DNA from: Bradyrhizobium commune
Lineage (GTDB): Bacteria > Pseudomonadota > Alphaproteobacteria > Rhizobiales > Xanthobacteraceae
Length of the DNA stretch: 64,000 bases
NCBI RefSeq assembly: GCF_015624505.1
Contig: NZ_CP061379.1
Location: 2,232,001 to 2,296,000 of the forward strand
Direction: 5' to 3'
The translations under genes and the position numbers were made by a program. Of the stretch, positions 63,299 through 64,000 are shown piece after piece. The notes beneath the pieces are model-generated. The model saw only the letters and a list, made by a program, of their open reading frames with translations. It did not search any database and had not been told where the DNA came from. Every line of letters starts with the position of its first letter. Position 1 is the first letter of the stretch.

Positions 63299-64000
63299 AT
63301 GAACAGCGATATTTCGTTTCCGTCACATCCTGAGAACCGGTTCTACCAGGGCGTTGCCGCGACCTTTGTCGCCAACGCGCTTCAGGCGGTGAATTTTCTC
63401 GGCGATCGGTTCATGAGAAAGTCGCAGCATTCGCTGTCGGCCATCGAGGATCTCTACCGGCATTCGATGGACAGCGCCTTCTCGGTGACCGAGTCCTTTC
63501 TCGTCACAGGAGCGCCGCACGCATCCGCCTATTACCCGCGCGACTTCGCCTGGTTCTACCCTGATGTCCTCGACCCCGAGACGATCATGGATGCGCAGGA
63601 CGCAGTGAGGCGGGCCCGGCTGCTCGACAAGAGCGTGCGCCTGTTGCTGGAGGCGGTTCGCGCCAACGTCGTCACGACGACCATCGTCCCGGCCGGACGT
63701 GGCCGGTATCTCGGCGTGAACTATTTCTCGCGGCCCTCTGATACGCTGCTCGGCATTCTGGCCGGTCTCCAGCAGATGCTCTCTGCCGAAGAGCGGGCGT
63801 CGTCCTATCTGGCGATGTCACAATGCGCGCATGCCGGCCGCCTCTTGCTGGCCGAGTATGGCGCAGACCTGAAGCGCGCGATTTTGCGGCTTGCAAGCGA
63901 GCTTGAGCCGTTCGACGATGACGGCACCCGGTATTTGCTGTGCGATGCCAGCGCGCCTCGCTCTGCGGCGACGGACACTCGCGCCGAGCGCCGGCGTTTC
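63299..64000 (+). CDS. Truncated gene, possible six-hairpin glycosidase-like protein
   Basis: The frame starts at ATG 63299 and is open through the last base, so the C-terminus is outside. The 234 visible residues show a helical pattern: VAATFVANALQAVNFLGDRF, LYRHSMDSAFSVTESFLV and ASAYYPRDFAWFYPDV. The YPRDFAWFYP block is like the entry of alpha/alpha-barrel glycosidases, such as glucoamylase- or rhamnosidase-type proteins. I am not sure of this. It lies 116 bases downstream of allC in the same direction. The 63183-63298 gap has no gene. Confidence 0.55.
   Translation, partial: MNSDISFPSHPENRFYQGVAATFVANALQAVNFLGDRFMRKSQHSLSAIEDLYRHSMDSAFSVTESFLVTGAPHASAYYPRDFAWFYPDVLDPETIMDAQDAVRRARLLDKSVRLLLEAVRANVVTTTIVPAGRGRYLGVNYFSRPSDTLLGILAGLQQMLSAEERASSYLAMSQCAHAGRLLLAEYGADLKRAILRLASELEPFDDDGTRYLLCDASAPRSAATDTRAERRRF

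Noticed and set aside
63672..63896. 74-codon minus-strand frame near the right end
   Set aside because: Opposite a better open frame on the plus strand that starts at 63299 and runs off the window.

Overview
The window is GC-rich, densely coded DNA that fits an alphaproteobacterium of the Bradyrhizobium/Nitrobacteraceae type. The signs are gene content (XoxF-type methanol-oxidation accessories, PuuE/UraD ureide genes, Lon-Hsp20 pair, MarC, DUF892), many translationally coupled genes, and several families of extragenic palindromes. I see no tRNA, rRNA, CRISPR array, insertion sequence or phage gene. All functions are assigned by reading motifs, not by database search.

Region 1 (1-19.2 kb) holds accessory genes of a PQQ/quinoprotein (XoxF-type) alcohol-oxidation system without the dehydrogenase itself. 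It contains a SoxYZ-like carrier, a SoxH-like metallohydrolase, a XoxJ-type binding protein and a CXXCW protein. It also has a coupled five-gene ABC export/import operon with a YVTN propeller, S-formylglutathione hydrolase, a LuxR-type two-component pair and a large TonB-dependent receptor. The set resembles lanthanide-utilisation (lut) loci of methylotrophs: outer-membrane receptor, periplasmic proteins and ABC transporter next to methanol/formaldehyde oxidation. A separate SsuABC/TauABC-like transporter and small exported proteins flank it.

Region 2 (19.2-41.6 kb) is mixed: a 1147-residue patatin-like protein, a Tat-exported GH1 glycosidase, a thiolase, a GGDEF-EAL protein with an adjacent orphan amino-acid binding protein, an HU-like protein, a heat-shock unit (hsp20-lon plus a 51-aa gene) with a sigma32-like promoter, DUF892, MarC, a class II aldolase, a CLC channel and a DUF900 hydrolase. 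It ends in a roughly 0.95 kb non-coding stretch (39.88-40.83 kb) carrying palindromic repeats and a compact multi-hairpin element.

Region 3 (41.6-63.2 kb) is a purine/ureide scavenging locus. It contains DUF3830, allantoinase PuuE, a UraD-HIU hydrolase fusion, a xanthine-dehydrogenase-like enzyme with an unusual domain split, an 8-oxoguanine/guanine-type deaminase, two full BMP-type (nucleoside/purine) ABC transporters, an outer-membrane channel, a CMP/dCMP-type deaminase, an isochorismatase-fold amidohydrolase and an allantoate amidohydrolase. Together they would import purines or nucleosides, deaminate and oxidise them to urate, and process 5-hydroxyisourate, OHCU, allantoin and allantoate. 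The urate oxidase step is not encoded here. The window ends in a truncated gene of unknown function.
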